Shown here piece by piece: positions 63,500 to 64,000 of a DNA stretch of 64,000 nucleotides. Numbering within the stretch: position 1 is the stretch's first letter; every line of letters starts with the position of its first letter. The notes beneath the pieces were generated by a model. That model was not told where the DNA came from. It was given only the letters and a program-made list of their open reading frames with translations, and searched no databases. A program made the translations under genes and the position numbers. Source of the stretch: Paenibacillus sp. V4I7 (GTDB lineage: Bacteria > Bacillota > Bacilli > Paenibacillales > NBRC-103111). The stretch covers positions 7,910,501 to 7,974,500 of the forward strand of contig NZ_JAUSZD010000002.1 of assembly GCF_030817275.1 (NCBI RefSeq), given 5' to 3'.

Positions 63500-64000
63500 A
63501 TGAAAAAAGGGCTTTGGTACGCCATTCTTGCCTATACCGCATGGGGCTTGCTGCCTATTTATTGGAGATCTTTTGACTCTTTGCTTGCTGGTGAAATATT
63601 GTCTCACCGAGTCATCTGGTCATTTGTTTTCATGGCCATTCTCTTACTGATAGGGAAAAGTGGATGGACTGAATTTCGTAAGATGGTTACGAACGGGAAA
63701 ATGCTGCTCCAGATCGGAGTCAGCAGCATTTTAATCAGCTCCAATTGGCTGATATTCATTTGGGCCGTCAATAACGGCCATGTCATCGAGACGAGTCTGG
63801 GGTATTATATTACTCCCCTAATTAATATCATGCTGGCGGTCCTGTTTTTGCGTGAAAAACCAAGCCGTAGTCAGTGGGTGGCCGTTGCTTTGGCAGGTGC
63901 CGGCGTTTTGCTGGCAACCATCGATTATGGCAGATTTCCATGGGTTTCTCTCTCACTAGCGTTTTCCTTCGGTCTGTACAGTCTTGTGAAAAAGAGAGTT
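63500..64000 (+). CDS. rarD: RarD-like EamA transporter (partial)
   Basis: The first 167 codons are in the window; the gene runs off the right edge. The start MKKGLWYAILAYTAWGLLPIYWRSFDSL and IGVSSILISSNWLIFIWAVNNGHVIETSLGYYITPLINIMLAVLFLREKPSRSQW are diagnostic of the RarD group of the DMT superfamily. AGAGG precedes the ATG. Substrate unknown; RarD members were named for chloramphenicol sensitivity. Confidence 0.9.
   Translation, partial: MKKGLWYAILAYTAWGLLPIYWRSFDSLLAGEILSHRVIWSFVFMAILLLIGKSGWTEFRKMVTNGKMLLQIGVSSILISSNWLIFIWAVNNGHVIETSLGYYITPLINIMLAVLFLREKPSRSQWVAVALAGAGVLLATIDYGRFPWVSLSLAFSFGLYSLVKKRV

Overview
The window looks like chromosome from a Paenibacillus-type, sugar-foraging Gram-positive soil bacterium. 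The basis is strong AGGAGG-type ribosome binding sites with many GTG/TTG starts, lipoprotein-anchored ABC sugar importers without their own ATPase, many AraC-type regulators (one a membrane sensor), a copper-amine-oxidase-N domain secreted protein, catabolite (cre) sites and a bacterial NO synthase. This is inference from gene content; no rRNA or tRNA gene was seen.

Layout. 1-4.1 kb: the right end of a phage-tail-like contractile injection locus (tail of a probable baseplate protein, a tail-protein-I-like protein with a propeller N-terminus, and a 563-aa partner). 4.2-5.9 kb: LysR regulator divergent from a tautomerase/carboxymuconolactone-decarboxylase pair. 6.2-10.2 kb: TetR regulator divergent from an SDR / medium-chain reductase / SMP-30 operon, with three copies of a 13-bp operator. 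10.2-15 kb: two small AT-rich genes (one broken by an in-frame amber codon), an MFS efflux pump and its TetR with twin operators, then an EamA transporter and a metallophosphoesterase. 15.3-30.2 kb: carbohydrate region with a DUF4091 protein, DeoR regulator, a complete LplA/LplB/YtcP-like importer followed by a membrane AraC sensor, a secreted stalk protein, AraC + GH35 beta-galactosidase + phosphodiesterase, and a CapA-like protein. 30.3-39 kb: two oxidoreductase clusters (Gfo/Idh/MocA, DUF6807, 2-hydroxyacid dehydrogenase; then Gfo/Idh/MocA plus two zinc-less MDR enzymes) with a frameshifted XylR-type and an AraC-type regulator. 39.4-45.3 kb: a 1437-aa secreted multidomain protein and an unusual GntR-solute-binding-protein fusion.

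45.5-51.5 kb: a single operon joins a glutamine/glutamate-type ABC importer, a TSUP permease and a GlnK/GlnL-like two-component system. 51.6-53.8 kb: an ABC-F ATPase preceded by a 47-codon leader ORF and an intrinsic terminator, a layout typical of ribosome-sensing attenuation. 53.8-60.9 kb: an arabinan-use locus (ArsR-like regulator, intracellular GH43, three-component importer, lipoprotein GH43 endo-arabinanase) whose promoter carries a cre site and a shared ATTAATAT motif. 61.1-64 kb: pirin, a small unknown protein, NO synthase oxygenase and the start of rarD.

The best second-look items are the leader-peptide attenuator at the ABC-F gene, the two broken genes (amber at 10729-10731; A8-tract frameshift near 34553-34561), the cytoplasmic solute-binding-protein/GntR fusion, the repeated operators that pair each regulator with its targets, a possible three-way-junction RNA at 19832-19904, and the twin terminators bracketing the 30.3-34.7 kb module.
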